NCBI GenBank assembly: GCA_910585385.1
Contig: CAJUDV010000066.1
Span: 1 to 5,454, forward strand
DNA: 5,454 bases
DNA from: an uncultured Oscillibacter sp.
GTDB lineage: Bacteria; Bacillota; Clostridia; Oscillospirales; Oscillospiraceae
Direction of reading: 5' to 3'
Positions 5,081-5,454 of the stretch are shown here, one piece after another (positions within the stretch are counted from its first letter, which is position 1; the number at the start of each line of letters is the position of its first letter). The position numbers and the translations under genes are program-made. Below the pieces are notes generated by a model. The model was not told where the DNA came from, did not search any database, and saw only the letters and a program-made list of their open reading frames with translations.

Positions 5081-5454
5081 ATGGCCAGACTGAAAGAGAA
5101 ATACAAAGCCGAAGTCGCTCCCGCCCTGATGAAGCAGTTCGGCTACAAGAGCGTCATGCAGATCCCCAAGATTGACAAGGTTGTTGTGAACGTTGGCTGC
5201 GGCGAGGCCCGCGAGAACGCCAAGATTCTGGACCACGTGGTGGGCGACCTGACCCAGATCACCGGCCAGAAGCCGGTCATCACCCGGGCCCGCAAGTCCA
5301 TCGCCAACTTCAAGCTCCGTGAGGAGATGCCCATTGGCGCCAAGGTCACCCTCCGGGGTGAGAAGATGTGGGAGTTCCTGGACCGTCTTTTCAACGTGTC
5401 CCTGCCCCGCGTCCGCGACTTCCAGGGCATCAACCCCAACTCCTTTGACGGCCG
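5081..5454 (+). CDS. rplE: 50S ribosomal protein L5, N-terminal part (runs off the window)
   Basis: The first 124 codons and two bases of L5 are present; the frame is open to the window edge. L5 binds 5S rRNA with L18 and L25-type proteins in the central protuberance and contacts S13 and P-site tRNA. The N-terminus MARLKEKYKAEVAPALMKQF is typical. It is followed by the MQIPKIDKVVVNVGCGEA strand, QKPVITRARKSIANFKLREE, and then MPIGAKVTLRGEKMWEFLDR and SLPRVRDFQGINPNSFDG. This is about 70% of the usual 179 residues; the C-terminal third lies beyond the window. AAAGGAGAG (5065-5073) is seven bases before the ATG, in a 17-base gap after rplX. No odd residues or breaks are seen in the visible part. 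Confidence 0.97.
   Translation, partial: MARLKEKYKAEVAPALMKQFGYKSVMQIPKIDKVVVNVGCGEARENAKILDHVVGDLTQITGQKPVITRARKSIANFKLREEMPIGAKVTLRGEKMWEFLDRLFNVSLPRVRDFQGINPNSFDG

Overview
The window is an internal slice of the large ribosomal-protein operon (S10 cluster running straight into the spc cluster). All genes are on the + strand, in the order rplC (3' end only) - rplD - rplW - rplB - rpsS - rplV - rpsC - rplP - rpmC - rpsQ - rplN - rplX - rplE (5' part only). Eleven genes are complete and two are cut by the window edges. Nothing is encoded on the - strand that I can support.

Organism: the proteins read as Gram-positive (Firmicutes) versions. Examples are the Bacillus-like L16, L5 and L2 termini, the L29 and S17 sizes, and strong AGGAGG-type ribosome binding sites before nearly every gene. 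The DNA is GC-rich by eye, with a heavy preference for C or G at third codon positions. Low-GC-type proteins in GC-rich DNA, together with an L24 carrying a four-cysteine C-terminal knuckle and an S3 with a long Gly/Arg tail, suggest a high-GC member of the Clostridia, perhaps a gut Oscillospiraceae. This placement is an inference from memory of the families, not from a search.

Layout: genes are packed with gaps of 2 to 25 bases, and two pairs (rplD/rplW and rpsC/rplP) overlap by one base in TAATG. No stretch over 25 bases lacks a gene. No promoter or terminator is visible, so the whole window is probably one piece of a polycistronic message whose promoter and end lie outside it. In particular, the 15-base rpsQ-rplN gap, where E. 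coli separates its S10 and spc operons, holds only a Shine-Dalgarno sequence here.

Function: the products build both ribosomal subunits. L2, L3, L4, L14, L16, L22, L23, L24, L29 and L5 belong to the large subunit and S3, S17 and S19 to the small one. L4 and L22 line the exit tunnel, L23 and L29 surround its exit, L2, L3 and L16 lie close to the peptidyl transferase region, and S19 and L5 contribute to the inter-subunit bridge in the head and central protuberance. L24, S17 and L4 are early assembly proteins.

I do not see a new biological system here. The departures from the standard family pattern are: an 88-residue Arg/Gly/Pro/Ala-rich tail on S3 with GGFNR repeats; a six-residue insertion in the L24 KOW loop; a Cys4 knuckle at the L24 C-terminus; and a tandem eight-residue repeat at the very end of L3.
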